Positions 35,394 to 44,888 are shown, numbered from the stretch's first letter. The stretch: DNA of 64,000 nucleotides from Streptomyces sp. cf386 (GCF_900103585.1 NZ_FNHV01000002.1:654965-718964); one strand, 5' to 3'. Notes: generated by a model not told the origin, from the sequence alone. A program made the numbers and translations.

Positions 35394-35609
35394 ACGCCGA
35401 ATCCTGCCAGCGGCCGTACGGGAACAGTCGTCGCGTCAAGCGCCGTAGGCAGGAGCGGGGGACCCAAGGTTTGTGCCGGGTCCGGCAGTTGAGGCCCTTC
35501 GGGGCCGCACGGCCGGAGTCGGCTTGGGGTGAAGTCGCGTACCAGGTACCAGCGGTACGCGGCCGGGCAACTCAACCGGCCCGAACCCGACAGCTCACCT
35601 CGCAGGCGT
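35394..35609 (+). ncRNA. ydaO-type cyclic di-AMP riboswitch
   Basis: Core ydaO motifs are present in order: the closing stem ACGCC (35394-35398) pairing with GGCGT (35605-35609); TCCTGCC pairing with GGCAGGA (35402-35408 / 35448-35454); AGCGGGGGACCCAAGG; CTTGGGGTGAA; and the hallmark AACCCGACAGCTCACCTCGC close to the 3' end. It lies in the 392-bp gap before the second rpf gene, with the rpf ribosome-binding site a few bases after the closing stem. ydaO riboswitches bind c-di-AMP and usually turn expression off; this placement upstream of rpfA is known in S. coelicolor. Confidence 0.9.
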
Positions 35610-35627
35610 CGGTGAGGGGATCCTTCC

Positions 35628-36320
35628 ATGCTGTTTTCCAGCAAGGGCAAGCACCGTCGTCCGTCCAAGGCCGCTCGCGCCATCGCCGTCGTCGGCGTCA
35701 CCGGTGCCGCCGCCGTCGCCGCTCCGCTGATGGCGGCCGGCAGTGCTTCCGCCGCCACCGCCTCCGAGTGGGACGCCGTCGCCCAGTGCGAGTCCGGCGG
35801 CAACTGGTCGATCAGCACCGGCAACGGCTACTACGGCGGTCTGCAGTTCTCGGCCTCCACCTGGGCCGCGTACGGCGGCACCCAGTTCGCCTCCACCGCC
35901 GACCAGGCCAGCAAGGACCAGCAGATCCAGATAGCCGAGAAGGTCCTCGCCGGTCAGGGCAAGGGTGCCTGGCCGCACTGCGGCACCGGCCTGTCGAGCG
36001 CCGCCTACTCCGGCTCCTCGTCGAGCGGCTCCTCGCCGAGCACCGAGACCACTACGCGCTCCACCGAGCAGCAGTCGGCCTCCCGCTCCGCCGAGCGTCC
36101 GGCCGCCGAGAAGAAGTCGACCAAGACCGTCACCACCCCGACCGGCGAGAAGGTCAAGAAGGGCGACGGCGAGTACAAGGTCGTCAAGGGCGACACCCTC
36201 AGCACCATCGCCGCCGAGCACGACGTCAAGGGCGGCTGGGAGAAGCTGTTCAAGCTGAACAAGGACATCGTCGAGGACGCCGACCTGATCTACCCGGGCC
36301 AGCAGCTGCACCTGAAGTAA
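35628..36320 (+). CDS. rpfA: Resuscitation-promoting factor RpfA-like, LysM protein
   Basis: 230 residues. Signal peptide ([29 protein letters not shown]), Rpf domain ([74 protein letters not shown]) with catalytic Glu in QCESGG, a short Ser/Thr linker, then LysM ([52 protein letters not shown]). It is a secreted muralytic transglycosylase important for spore germination. Its leader is a ydaO riboswitch, so c-di-AMP should repress it. The gene symbol follows S. coelicolor usage for the riboswitch-controlled copy. Confidence 0.92.
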   Translation: MLFSSKGKHRRPSKAARAIAVVGVTGAAAVAAPLMAAGSASAATASEWDAVAQCESGGNWSISTGNGYYGGLQFSASTWAAYGGTQFASTADQASKDQQIQIAEKVLAGQGKGAWPHCGTGLSSAAYSGSSSSGSSPSTETTTRSTEQQSASRSAERPAAEKKSTKTVTTPTGEKVKKGDGEYKVVKGDTLSTIAAEHDVKGGWEKLFKLNKDIVEDADLIYPGQQLHLK

Positions 36321-36410
36321 CAGCGGGTCGGTAGCTGAACCACAGGGCCCTCACATCCGTGGACTTCAGAGTGAAGACCTCGTGAGGGTCACCCCCGTCC
36401 CCCACGGGCT

Positions 36411-36460
36411 CCCCGCTCCGGTGCGTGTTCCCCCGTACGCACCGGGGCGGGGCTTTCTTA
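36411..36460 (+). terminator. Terminator after rpfA
   Basis: CCCCGCTCCGGTGCGT (36411-36426) pairs with ACGCACCGGGGCGGGG (36437-36452) with one G-T pair and a 10-nt loop, followed by a short CTTTCTTA T-rich tail. The remaining ~170 bp to the eno start form its promoter region. Confidence 0.85.
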
Positions 36461-36569
36461 TGTGCGTACCGGTTTTTACACCGAGGTTTTTGTTCCGTTC
36501 GGAAACAATTCGCTCTCGGTTCTGTTCACGGAGCGGTCGACCGCTGGCCGATCGCCCGGAGGCGGTTAG

Positions 36570-37913
<1,344 letters not shown>

Positions 37914-37953
37914 CCCGGCTGACCCCACCCGGGTAAGCCTTAGCCAAGTCGTA

Positions 37954-37998
37954 CGTACGTCCCCGTACTCGGTCCCGTACCGTGTGCGGGGACGTACG
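37954..37998. other. 12-bp inverted repeat between eno and the divIC/ftsB gene
   Basis: CGTACGTCCCCG (37954-37965) pairs perfectly with CGGGGACGTACG (37987-37998) around a 21-nt loop, just before the GGGAGG of the next gene. It has no U-tract. It may attenuate read-through from eno or be a regulator site. Confidence 0.5.
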
Positions 37999-38022
37999 CG
38001 TGTGAAACGGGAGGCGGGGAAC

Positions 38023-38505
38023 ATGGCCGTGAAGGACCGGGACCGGTTCTCCACCGCGACCAGGATCCGGTTGCTCGGCGAGCAGACGGCGGCCCGCGTC
38101 TACCGCTCCCAGACCAAGCGGCAGGCCCGGCGCTCCCGGCTCACCGGACGCGCCGCGCTGCTCGCGCTGGTTCTCTGTTCCATGGTCGTGGCGCTCGCCT
38201 ACCCGATAAGGCAGTACGTCTCGCAGCGCGCCGAGATCGCCGACACGCAGCGGGAGAAGGAAGAGGCCGCCCAGCGGGTCGAGGAGCTGCGCGACACCAA
38301 GGCACGCTGGCAGGACGACGCCTACGCCGAGCAGCAGATCCGGCAGCGGCTGCACTATGTGATGCCCGGGGAGACCGGTTACATCGTGATCGACCCGGAC
38401 GCGGCCAAGCAGTCGCGGGCCGGCGTGGCCGCGGCCGACCGCCCCTGGTACGCGAACATCTGGGACGGGATCGACAAGGCCGACGCCGACGCCTCCGGCC
38501 ACTGA
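38023..38505 (+). CDS. DivIC/FtsB-family septum formation initiator
   Basis: 160 residues. One membrane helix (AALLALVLCSMVVALAYPI, ~45-63) follows a basic cytoplasmic segment. A coiled coil (QRAEIADTQREKEEAAQRVEELRDTKARWQDD) comes next, then a conserved AEQQIRQRLHYVMPGETGYIVID element typical of DivIC/FtsB. It acts in the divisome with FtsL and FtsQ/DivIB. The ATG at 38023 follows GGGAGGCGGGG. Position after eno is the conserved actinobacterial arrangement. Confidence 0.92.
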   Translation: MAVKDRDRFSTATRIRLLGEQTAARVYRSQTKRQARRSRLTGRAALLALVLCSMVVALAYPIRQYVSQRAEIADTQREKEEAAQRVEELRDTKARWQDDAYAEQQIRQRLHYVMPGETGYIVIDPDAAKQSRAGVAAADRPWYANIWDGIDKADADASGH

Positions 38506-38514
38506 ACCCGGCCA

Positions 38515-38711
38515 ACTCGCCCCGCCGAATGAACCTGGCCCCGCAGCGCCCGGCCACTCGCCCCGGCCGGTGAGCCCGACCACTGAAATCCGACCCTCGA
38601 ACCTGATCACCCAACCCGGCCGCTCGCCCCGGCCGGTGAGCCCGACCACTGAACCCGACCACTCGCCCCGGCGAATGAACCCGGCCGCAGCGCCCGGCCA
38701 CTCGCCCTGGC
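38515..38711. repeat. Degenerate intergenic repeats after the divIC/ftsB gene
   Basis: The 246-bp gap is built of short variants of ACTCGCCCCGGCCGGTGAGC, CCCGACCACTGAACCCGACC and CGAATGAACCCGGCC. A block of about 50 bp (from ACTCGCCCC through GCGCCCGGCCACTCGCCC) occurs near 38515-38564 and again near 38660-38710. Many units contain TGA, as does the preceding stop codon. Confidence 0.7.
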
Positions 38712-38751
38712 CACCGAATCCGGCCGGCGAACACCGATAAGAAAGACAGGC

Positions 38752-39318
38752 ATGGAAACGCCCCCGCCGCCCACCCCGCGCACCGAGCCCACCGACGCGG
38801 ACGTCGAGGCCTTCAAGCAGCAGCTCGGGCGTCCGCCGCGCGGGCTGCGCGCGATCGCGCACCGGTGCCCGTGCGGGCAGCCGGACGTGGTCGAGACGGC
38901 CCCGCGGCTGCCCGACGGCACGCCCTTCCCGACGCTGTACTACCTGACGTGCCCGAAGGCGGCGTCGGCGATCGGCACGCTGGAGGCGAACGGCGTGATG
39001 AAGGAGATGACGGCGCGGCTGGAGACCGACCCGGAGCTGGCCGCCGCGTATCGCTCCGCGCACGAGGACTACATCCGGCGCCGTGACGAGATCGAGGAGC
39101 TGAAGGGCTTCCCGAGCGCGGGCGGCATGCCGGACCGGGTGAAGTGCCTGCACGTCCTGGTCGGCCACTCTCTGGCGGCCGGTCCCGGGGTCAACCCCCT
39201 CGGCGACGAGGCGATCGCCATGCTGCCGGAGTGGTGGCGCAAGGGCGCGTGCGTGACGCTCCCGGAGAAGTCCGGGGAGTCCGAGCAGCCCGAGGAGTCC
39301 GAGGAGGCCGGCCGGTGA
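38752..39318 (+). CDS. DUF501 domain protein
   Basis: 188 residues. The family pattern is clear: DVEAFKQQLGRPPRGLRAIAHRCPCGQPDVVETAPRLPDGTPFPTLYYLTCPKAASAIGTLEANGVMKEM and the C-terminal RVKCLHVLVGHSLAAGPGVNPLGDEAI. Conserved Cys and His suggest a metal site, but no activity is known. It is fixed between divIC/ftsB and ppx in actinobacteria and overlaps the phosphatase gene by GTGA, so the two proteins are probably made together. The last ~15 residues are Glu/Ser-rich and variable. Confidence 0.9.
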   Translation: METPPPPTPRTEPTDADVEAFKQQLGRPPRGLRAIAHRCPCGQPDVVETAPRLPDGTPFPTLYYLTCPKAASAIGTLEANGVMKEMTARLETDPELAAAYRSAHEDYIRRRDEIEELKGFPSAGGMPDRVKCLHVLVGHSLAAGPGVNPLGDEAIAMLPEWWRKGACVTLPEKSGESEQPEESEEAGR

Positions 39319-40277
39319 CCCGCGTCGCCGCCATCGACTGCGGCACGAACTCCATCCGGCTCCTCGTCGCCGACGTCGACCCCGCCACCGGCGAACTCGT
39401 CGACCTGGACCGCCGTATGACCATCGTGCGGCTCGGCCAGGGCGTCGACCGTACGGGCCGGCTCGCCCCCGAGGCGCTGGAGCGGACCTTCGCCGCCTGT
39501 CGTGACTACGCGGCGGTCATCAAGGAGCACGGCGCCGAGCGGCTTCGCTTCGTCGCCACGTCCGCCTCCCGGGACGCCGAGAACCGGGACGAGTTCGTGC
39601 GCGGGGTCATGGACATCCTGGGGGTCGAGCCCGAGGTCGTCACCGGCGACCAGGAGGCCGAGTTCTCCTTCACCGGCGCGACGAAGGAGCTGACGGGGCG
39701 GGAGGACGTGCACCGGCCCTACCTCGTCGTGGACATCGGCGGCGGGTCGACCGAGTTCGTCGTCGGCGAGGAGCACGTCCGCGCGGCGCGCTCCGTGGAC
39801 GTCGGCTGTGTGCGGATGACCGAGCGTCACCTGGTCCGCGACGGCGTCGTCTCCGACCCGCCCTCCGAGGAGCAGATCGCGGCGATGCGGGCCGATATCG
39901 AGGCGGCTCTGGACCTCGCCGAGGAGACGGTGCCGTTGCGCGAGGCCAGGACCCTGGTCGGGCTCGCCGGCTCGGTCACCACGGTGTCGGCGATCGCCCA
40001 GGACCTGCCCGAGTACGACTCGACCCGTATCCACCACTCCCGGATCGGCCACGACCGGGTGCGGGAGATCACCGAATGGCTGCTGCACTCCACGCACGCG
40101 GAGCGCGCGGCCGTACCGTCCATGCATCCCGGGCGAGTTGACGTCATCGCGGCGGGCGCACTGGTGCTGCTGGCCGTCATGGAGCGGATCGGTGCCGAGG
40201 AGGTCGTGGTGAGCGAGCACGACATTCTCGACGGGATCGCCTTCAAGGTGGCGGAGGACGCCGAGCGCGGTGACTGA
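39315..40277 (+). CDS. Ppx/GppA-family phosphatase (exopolyphosphatase)
   Basis: 320 residues of the actin-like ATPase fold: VAAIDCGTNSIRLLVADVD (phosphate 1 motif), LRFVATSASRDAENRDEFVRGV, YLVVDIGGGSTEFVVGEE (phosphate 2) and LVGLAGSVTTVSAIAQ. It hydrolyses polyphosphate and/or pppGpp. It lacks the HD-like C-terminal domain of long Ppx enzymes, as do the short actinobacterial homologues. GTG overlaps the DUF501 stop (GTGA). A strong terminator follows. Confidence 0.93.
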   Translation: MTRVAAIDCGTNSIRLLVADVDPATGELVDLDRRMTIVRLGQGVDRTGRLAPEALERTFAACRDYAAVIKEHGAERLRFVATSASRDAENRDEFVRGVMDILGVEPEVVTGDQEAEFSFTGATKELTGREDVHRPYLVVDIGGGSTEFVVGEEHVRAARSVDVGCVRMTERHLVRDGVVSDPPSEEQIAAMRADIEAALDLAEETVPLREARTLVGLAGSVTTVSAIAQDLPEYDSTRIHHSRIGHDRVREITEWLLHSTHAERAAVPSMHPGRVDVIAAGALVLLAVMERIGAEEVVVSEHDILDGIAFKVAEDAERGD

Positions 40278-40295
40278 CGCGCGTGCTGACGCGGA

Positions 40296-40331
40296 ACGGC
40301 CCCGGTTCCTCGTCGGAGGAACCGGGGCCGT
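40296..40331 (+). terminator. Terminator after ppx
   Basis: A perfect 16-bp stem (ACGGCCCCGGTTCCTC with GAGGAACCGGGGCCGT) and a GTCG tetraloop, 19 bp after the ppx stop. Confidence 0.85.
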
Positions 40332-40362
40332 CGTATCGGCCCGTGCGTGTGCGGGCTGTCCA

Positions 40363-40581
40363 TCAGTTGCAGAGGAGCACTAGCAGACCGCTGCAGCTCC
40401 CTCCGTCGCCGTCGTGGTCGTGTCCGTGGCCGCCGTAGGCCGCGGTGGCCTTCGTGGCGACGGGTGAGGCGGCGGCGGATGCGGCCGTCGCCGCCCCTGC
40501 TGCGAGGGCGATGCTCAGGGCAGCGCCGACCGTGACTATTCGAGCTGTGGCCCGCTTGAGGGCCTTCTGTGAGGTGATCAT
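40363..40581 (-). CDS. Small secreted His/Asp-rich protein
   Basis: 72 residues. A long signal peptide (KRATARIVTVGAALSIALAAGAATAASAAA) leaves a mature peptide of ~35 residues with GGHGHDHDGDGGSCSGLLVLLCN: alternating His/Asp/Gly that could bind metal, and two Cys bracketing a hydrophobic hexapeptide, suitable for a disulphide loop. It resembles no chaplin or rodlin I know. No Shine-Dalgarno sequence; TAGCGT lies six bases upstream, so a leaderless mRNA is possible. Function unknown. Confidence 0.7.
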   Translation of the reverse strand: MITSQKALKRATARIVTVGAALSIALAAGAATAASAAASPVATKATAAYGGHGHDHDGDGGSCSGLLVLLCN

Positions 40582-40790
40582 GGCTGCACGCTATGCACAC
40601 TTCTGTCCAGGCGCGCGCGGAATGCGGCCGACGGGTGAACGGTGATCCAGATCGCTGCCGAGAGGTGGTTCCGGTCTCCTTGATTACTGGGCAGTAGCCG
40701 ACGGCTGAGCAGGTCGGCTAGCGTATGAGCGCCTCCGAGGGGCGCTTGCGGCCCCCTCTGGGACCCCTTGCGGGCGCCCGCGGAAGAAAC

Positions 40791-40809
40791 TTCGTGAAGT
40801 TCTTCACAA
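40791..40809. promoter_or_regulatory. Rex (redox) operator upstream of NDH-2
   Basis: TTCGTGAAGTTCTTCACAA is a near-perfect dyad that fits the Streptomyces Rex operator TGTGAACNNNTTCACA with two mismatches in the left arm. Rex senses NADH/NAD+ and controls respiratory genes, and the next gene on this strand is a type II NADH dehydrogenase. The site is ~320 bp before the start codon, so an upstream promoter with a long leader would be needed. Confidence 0.7.
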
Positions 40810-41115
40810 GGAATTCGGCCCTGTAGAAGCACGGATGGGTGCCGGTTGACCCTTCCGAGGGGTGAACAGGCCCTTGAACATGTTCAGACGGGCGGTGTAT
40901 GGAGGCTTCGGGAGGCTGGCGCGGGACGGCGTTTCGGTCCGCTCACAGGGAGTCCGATGTCCTAGAGAGGCAGCTCACGCGGCATTGACAACGGGTCGTA
41001 TCGCGATCGGGTTCCCGATCGTGACCATGACCTGGGTCACGCGGGCCGGGGAGTGTAGCACAGGGCCTGCAAGAGCTTGTGAAGGGGCGCACGAGCGACC
41101 CCCCTGGGGCGGGTG

Positions 41116-41128
41116 GATACTCGATGGC
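41116..41128 (+). promoter_or_regulatory. -10 box of a probable leaderless NDH-2 promoter
   Basis: GATACT (41116-41121) ends seven bases before ATG 41129 and there is no Shine-Dalgarno sequence. This would be a second, proximal promoter in addition to one near the Rex operator. Confidence 0.45.
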
Positions 41129-42508
41129 ATGAGCACCACGGAGCGTCCCAGGATCCTCGTAGTAGGCGGTGGGTACGTAGGCCTGTACGCAGCTCGGCGC
41201 ATCCTCAAGAAGATGCGCTACGGCGAGGCGACCGTCACGGTCGTCGACCCCCGGTCGTACATGACCTACCAGCCCTTCCTCCCCGAAGCCGCCGCCGGCA
41301 GCATCTCCCCGCGCCACGTCGTCGTCCCGTTGCGACGCGTGCTGCCCAAGGCGGAGGTCCTCACCGGTCGGGTCACCACCATCGATCAGGACCGCAAGGT
41401 CGCCTCGATCGCCCCGCTGGTCGGCGAGGCGTACGAGCTGCCCTTCGACTACCTGGTCATCGCGATGGGCGCGGTCTCCCGCACCTTCCCGATCCCCGGC
41501 CTCGCCGAGCAGGGCATCGGTATGAAGGGCATCGAGGAGGCCATCGGCCTGCGCAACCACGTCCTCGAGCAGCTGGACAAGGCCGACTCCACGACCGACG
41601 AGGAGATCCGCCGCAAGGCGCTCACCTTCGTCTTCGTCGGCGGTGGCTTCGCGGGTGCGGAGACCATCGGCGAGGTCGAGGACATGGCCCGCGACGCGGC
41701 GAAGTACTACACCAGCGTGTCCCGTGAGGACATGCGGTTCGTCCTCGTCGACGCCGCCGACAAGATCCTGCCCGAGGTCGGCCCGAAGCTCGGCCAGTAC
41801 GGCAAGCAGCACCTGGAGGCCCGCGGGGTCGAGGTCTACCTCTCCACCTCCATGGACTCCTGCGTCGACGGCCACGTCGTGCTGAAGAACGGCCTCGAGG
41901 TCGACTCCAACACGATCGTCTGGACGGCCGGCGTCAAGCCGAACCCCGCCCTCGGCCGCTTCGGTCTGCCCCTCGGCCCCCGTGGCCACGTCGACTGCGA
42001 GACCACGCTCCAGGTCAAGGGCACCGACTACATCTGGGCCGCCGGCGACAACGCCCAGGTCCCGGACCTCGTCGGCCGCAAGGCAGGCAACGAGAACGCC
42101 TGGTGCCCGCCGAACGCCCAGCACGCGCTGCGTCAGGCGCGCGTCCTCGGTGACAACGTGATCTCCGGTATGCGGGGCTTCCCGCAGAAGGACTACGAGC
42201 ACGCCAACAAGGGTGCGGTGGCCGGTCTCGGCCTGCACAAGGGCGTCGCGATGATCGTCATGGGCAAGATGAAGATCAAGCTCAAGGGTCGTCTCGCCTG
42301 GTACATGCACCGTGGCTACCACGGCCTCGCGATGCCGACCTGGAACCGCAAGGTCCGCGTCTTCGCCGACTGGACCCTCGGTATGTTCCTCAAGCGCGAG
42401 GTCGTCTCCCTCGGCGCGATGGAGCACCCGCGCGAGGAGTTCTACGAGGCCGCGAAGCCGGTGCCCGCGGCGCCGAAGCCGGAGAAGACCGAGGCCAAGG
42501 CCTCCTGA
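41129..42508 (+). CDS. ndh: Type II NADH dehydrogenase (NDH-2)
   Basis: 459 residues. FAD motif ILVVGGGYVGLYAARRIL at the N-terminus and the NADH motif LTFVFVGGGFAGAETIGEVEDMARD (~165-185) define a two-dinucleotide-binding oxidoreductase; YQPFLPEAAAGSISPRHVVVPLRRVL and IWAAGDNAQVPDL are NDH-2 signatures. The C-terminal ~100 residues contain basic and hydrophobic stretches for peripheral membrane attachment (YHGLAMPTWNRKVRVFADWTLGMFLKREVVSL). It passes electrons from NADH to menaquinone without pumping protons. Control by Rex is suggested by the operator upstream. Confidence 0.93.
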   Translation: MSTTERPRILVVGGGYVGLYAARRILKKMRYGEATVTVVDPRSYMTYQPFLPEAAAGSISPRHVVVPLRRVLPKAEVLTGRVTTIDQDRKVASIAPLVGEAYELPFDYLVIAMGAVSRTFPIPGLAEQGIGMKGIEEAIGLRNHVLEQLDKADSTTDEEIRRKALTFVFVGGGFAGAETIGEVEDMARDAAKYYTSVSREDMRFVLVDAADKILPEVGPKLGQYGKQHLEARGVEVYLSTSMDSCVDGHVVLKNGLEVDSNTIVWTAGVKPNPALGRFGLPLGPRGHVDCETTLQVKGTDYIWAAGDNAQVPDLVGRKAGNENAWCPPNAQHALRQARVLGDNVISGMRGFPQKDYEHANKGAVAGLGLHKGVAMIVMGKMKIKLKGRLAWYMHRGYHGLAMPTWNRKVRVFADWTLGMFLKREVVSLGAMEHPREEFYEAAKPVPAAPKPEKTEAKAS

Positions 42509-42530
42509 CCTCCGGTCACTTGAACGCCTC

Positions 42531-42572
42531 GAAGGGGGCCGCCCGCCATCCGTGGTGCGGGCGGCCCCCTTC
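42531..42572. terminator. Bidirectional terminator between NDH-2 and the convergent gene
   Basis: A perfect 16-bp stem (GAAGGGGGCCGCCCGC with GCGGGCGGCCCCCTTC) and 10-nt loop in the 85-bp gap between convergent genes. Confidence 0.85.
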
Positions 42573-42593
42573 GGCGTGTCCGGGCCGGCTGTC

Positions 42594-43274
42594 CTAGTCC
42601 TGCGGCGAGGGCCCGAGGGACGGCGGCTCCAGGCCGGAGTCGGGCGGGACGTCGTCGGACTCCCCTTCGGGGGCGTAGGCGCAGGGCACGCTCGCGTCGC
42701 CGGTGAAGTAACCCCGGTCCGGGTACCAGGCGAAGGACATCCATTCGTCCCCGTCGTCCCGCTGGACGCTCAGCCACCAGCCCAGGTCCTTGCTGTCCTC
42801 ACGGTAGGTCGTCACCTCCCAGCCCTCGTCCTTCAGGTGCCGGTGCAGTCGGCGCAGCCCGGAGGCGGCCTGGCTCGCGCGCACGTGGTCCAGCGCCCAG
42901 CCGTGGCTCATCGCGTACGCGCCGTCGACGGTCCTGTCCTCCAGTCCCAACGGGCCGTTGTCATAGCAGTAGTCGGCGCTGAAGGAGTTGTCCGTGCCGG
43001 AGCCGGCCTCCCCGGCCACCGGCTCGACGGTCCGCTCGAACCCCAGGACGTCGTATGCCTCCTGGGATCGCTGAAAGGCCCGGTCCGCCATGTCCTCGGG
43101 CGCGACGCGCGGAAAGTCCGTCGCTTCCGACGACCGCCACGAAAGTACGCCGACCGTGATGATCAGGGCGAGGAGTGCGACGCCCGCGCAGCCGAGAGCC
43201 CCGCGGACGCAGGAAGGGGCGGCGTACGGGTCCCGGGCGGGGGCGGCGTTCACGGGCGGGGTGTTCTCGGGCAT
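42594..43274 (-). CDS. Hypothetical membrane-anchored protein
   Basis: 226 residues. A short Pro/Ala-rich start is followed by one membrane helix (GALGCAGVALLALIITVGVLSW, ~25-46) and an extracytoplasmic domain of ~150 residues. That domain has scattered Cys and Trp (SADYCYDNGPLGLEDRTVDGAYAMSHGWALDHVRASQAASGLRRLHRHLKDEGW, SFAWYPDRGYFTGDASVPCAYAP) and an acidic Pro-rich tail. No family is recognised. It is divergent from the CFA-like gene. Confidence 0.7.
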   Translation of the reverse strand: MPENTPPVNAAPARDPYAAPSCVRGALGCAGVALLALIITVGVLSWRSSEATDFPRVAPEDMADRAFQRSQEAYDVLGFERTVEPVAGEAGSGTDNSFSADYCYDNGPLGLEDRTVDGAYAMSHGWALDHVRASQAASGLRRLHRHLKDEGWEVTTYREDSKDLGWWLSVQRDDGDEWMSFAWYPDRGYFTGDASVPCAYAPEGESDDVPPDSGLEPPSLGPSPQD

Positions 43275-43483
43275 ACGGGGACGCTATGTCGGCGCGGGAG
43301 CAGGGCGGATGGGTGCGATGACCGGTACCGAGTGGGTACGCGTACTCAATTGATCAACCGCGGCCGGATACGCCCTCCAAGGGTTTGCCCAGCTGTGACG
43401 CGCGTGGGGGACTGCGCCGGGGGCCCGCAGGTGTTTACGTGGTGTTGGACATTCCGGGATCCCTTATCACGGAGGTGTGCGCC

Positions 43484-44794
43484 ATGGCAGACGCCGCGGT
43501 GCGGCTGAAGGGCCTTCTCGAACAGTTGCTGGGAGTTCCGCTCCCGGTGCGCATCCGCACCTGGGACGGGTCGCAGGCGGGGCCGCCGGGGGCGCCGACA
43601 CTCGTCGTACGCAACCGCCGTGCCGTGCGCCGCCTGCTGTGGAAGCCGGGCGAACTGGGCTTGGCCCGGGCCTGGGTCGCCGGGGACCTCGACATCGAGG
43701 GGGACCTGTTCGCCGCCCTCGATCTCCTCGCCGGGCTCGTGTGGGAGCGGGGCGAGGACGCCCGGAGCCTGACGCAGGTGCTCGGGGATCCCGAAGCGCG
43801 CGCCGCGGTCCGCGGGCTCGTCCGGCTCGGCGGGCTTCCGCTGCCGCCCGCGCCGCCTCCCGAGGAGGTCCGCCGGCACAGCCACCTGCACACCAAGCGG
43901 ACCGACAAGCGCGCGATCAGCCATCACTACGACGTCGGCAACGACTTCTACGAGATCGTCCTCGGGCCGTCCATGGTGTACTCCTGCGCCTACTGGCCGG
44001 CCCCGCCCCCGGACGGCACCCTCGAAACCGCCCAGCGCGACAAGCTCGACCTGATCTGCCGCAAGCTCGACCTCCGCCCCGGCCTGCGGCTGCTCGACGT
44101 CGGCTGCGGCTGGGGCTCCATGGCCGTGCACGCGGCCCGCGAGTACGGCGTGAGCGTCGTCGGTGTCACCCTCTCCCAGGAGCAGGCGGCATACGCCCGC
44201 AAGCGGGTCGCCGGCGAGGGGCTCACCGACAAGGTGGAGATCCGCGTCCAGGACTATCGCGATGTCAGCGACGGTCCGTACGACGCCATCTCCTCCGTCG
44301 GCATGGCCGAGCACGTCGGTGCCGAGCGGTATCTGGAGTACGCCGATGTGCTGTACCGGCTGCTGAAGCCCGGCGGGCGGCTGCTGAACCACCAGATCGG
44401 GCGGCGGCCGGAGCGGGACGAATCCTCGTACCAGGTGGACGAGTTCATCGACGCCTATGTCTTCCCCGACGGCGAGCTCCAGCCCATCGGCACCACCGTC
44501 GGTCAGCTCGAACGCGCCGGCTTCGAGGTGCGCGACGTCGAGTCGATCCGGGAGCACTACGCCCTGACCCTGCGCCGCTGGATCGCCAACCTGGAGGCCG
44601 ACTGGGCCCGGGCCGTCAAGCTCACCAGCCCCGGCCGGGCCCGCGTCTGGCGGCTGTACATGGCCGCCTGCGCGCTCGCCTTCGAGCGCAATCGCATCGG
44701 CGTCAACCAGGTGCTGGCGGTGAAGACGCCGGAAGGGGGCGCTTCCGGGATGCCGCTGCGGGCCCGTAAGTGGGGTGAGTCCGAGCGCCGTTGA
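43484..44794 (+). CDS. Cyclopropane-fatty-acyl-phospholipid synthase family methyltransferase
   Basis: 436 residues. An N-terminal ~130-residue domain contacts lipid; the SAM domain has AISHHYDVGNDFYEIVLGPSMVYSCAYW, LRLLDVGCGWGSMAVHAAREYGVSVVGVTLSQEQAAYARKR (SAM motif I and beyond) and ISSVGMAEHVGAERYLEYADVLYRLLKPGG, all characteristic of CFA synthases. It transfers a methylene or methyl group to unsaturated fatty acyl chains in membrane phospholipids. GGAGGT seven bases before ATG 43484 decides the start. A strong terminator follows. Confidence 0.9.
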   Translation: MADAAVRLKGLLEQLLGVPLPVRIRTWDGSQAGPPGAPTLVVRNRRAVRRLLWKPGELGLARAWVAGDLDIEGDLFAALDLLAGLVWERGEDARSLTQVLGDPEARAAVRGLVRLGGLPLPPAPPPEEVRRHSHLHTKRTDKRAISHHYDVGNDFYEIVLGPSMVYSCAYWPAPPPDGTLETAQRDKLDLICRKLDLRPGLRLLDVGCGWGSMAVHAAREYGVSVVGVTLSQEQAAYARKRVAGEGLTDKVEIRVQDYRDVSDGPYDAISSVGMAEHVGAERYLEYADVLYRLLKPGGRLLNHQIGRRPERDESSYQVDEFIDAYVFPDGELQPIGTTVGQLERAGFEVRDVESIREHYALTLRRWIANLEADWARAVKLTSPGRARVWRLYMAACALAFERNRIGVNQVLAVKTPEGGASGMPLRARKWGESERR

Positions 44795-44822
44795 TCCGGG
44801 CACGAGATCCGGGCACGAGCAA

Positions 44823-44859
44823 AGGGCCGGGCTCCCCCGTCGCGGGGGAGCCCGGCCCT
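44823..44859. terminator. Bidirectional terminator between the CFA-like gene and ABC cassette B
   Basis: A perfect 16-bp stem (AGGGCCGGGCTCCCCC with GGGGGAGCCCGGCCCT) with a 5-nt loop, between two convergent genes. Confidence 0.85.
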
Positions 44860-44888
44860 CCTGTGTGTCGGGACGTGTCGGGACGTGA

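Larger units (their letters stand above)
40582..41128. other. Long leader and regulatory region upstream of NDH-2
   Basis: 547 bp with no credible gene. It contains the promoter of the small secreted protein on the left, a Rex-type operator at 40791-40809, and a -10-like GATACT directly before the NDH-2 start. In-frame codons extending the NDH-2 frame from 40862 have no homology to the family and are not part of the gene. Confidence 0.6.

Noticed and set aside
40862..41128. N-terminal extension of the NDH-2 frame by 89 residues
   Set aside because: The extension has no family similarity, and NDH-2 starts at MSTTERPRILVVGGG; the region carries regulatory features.
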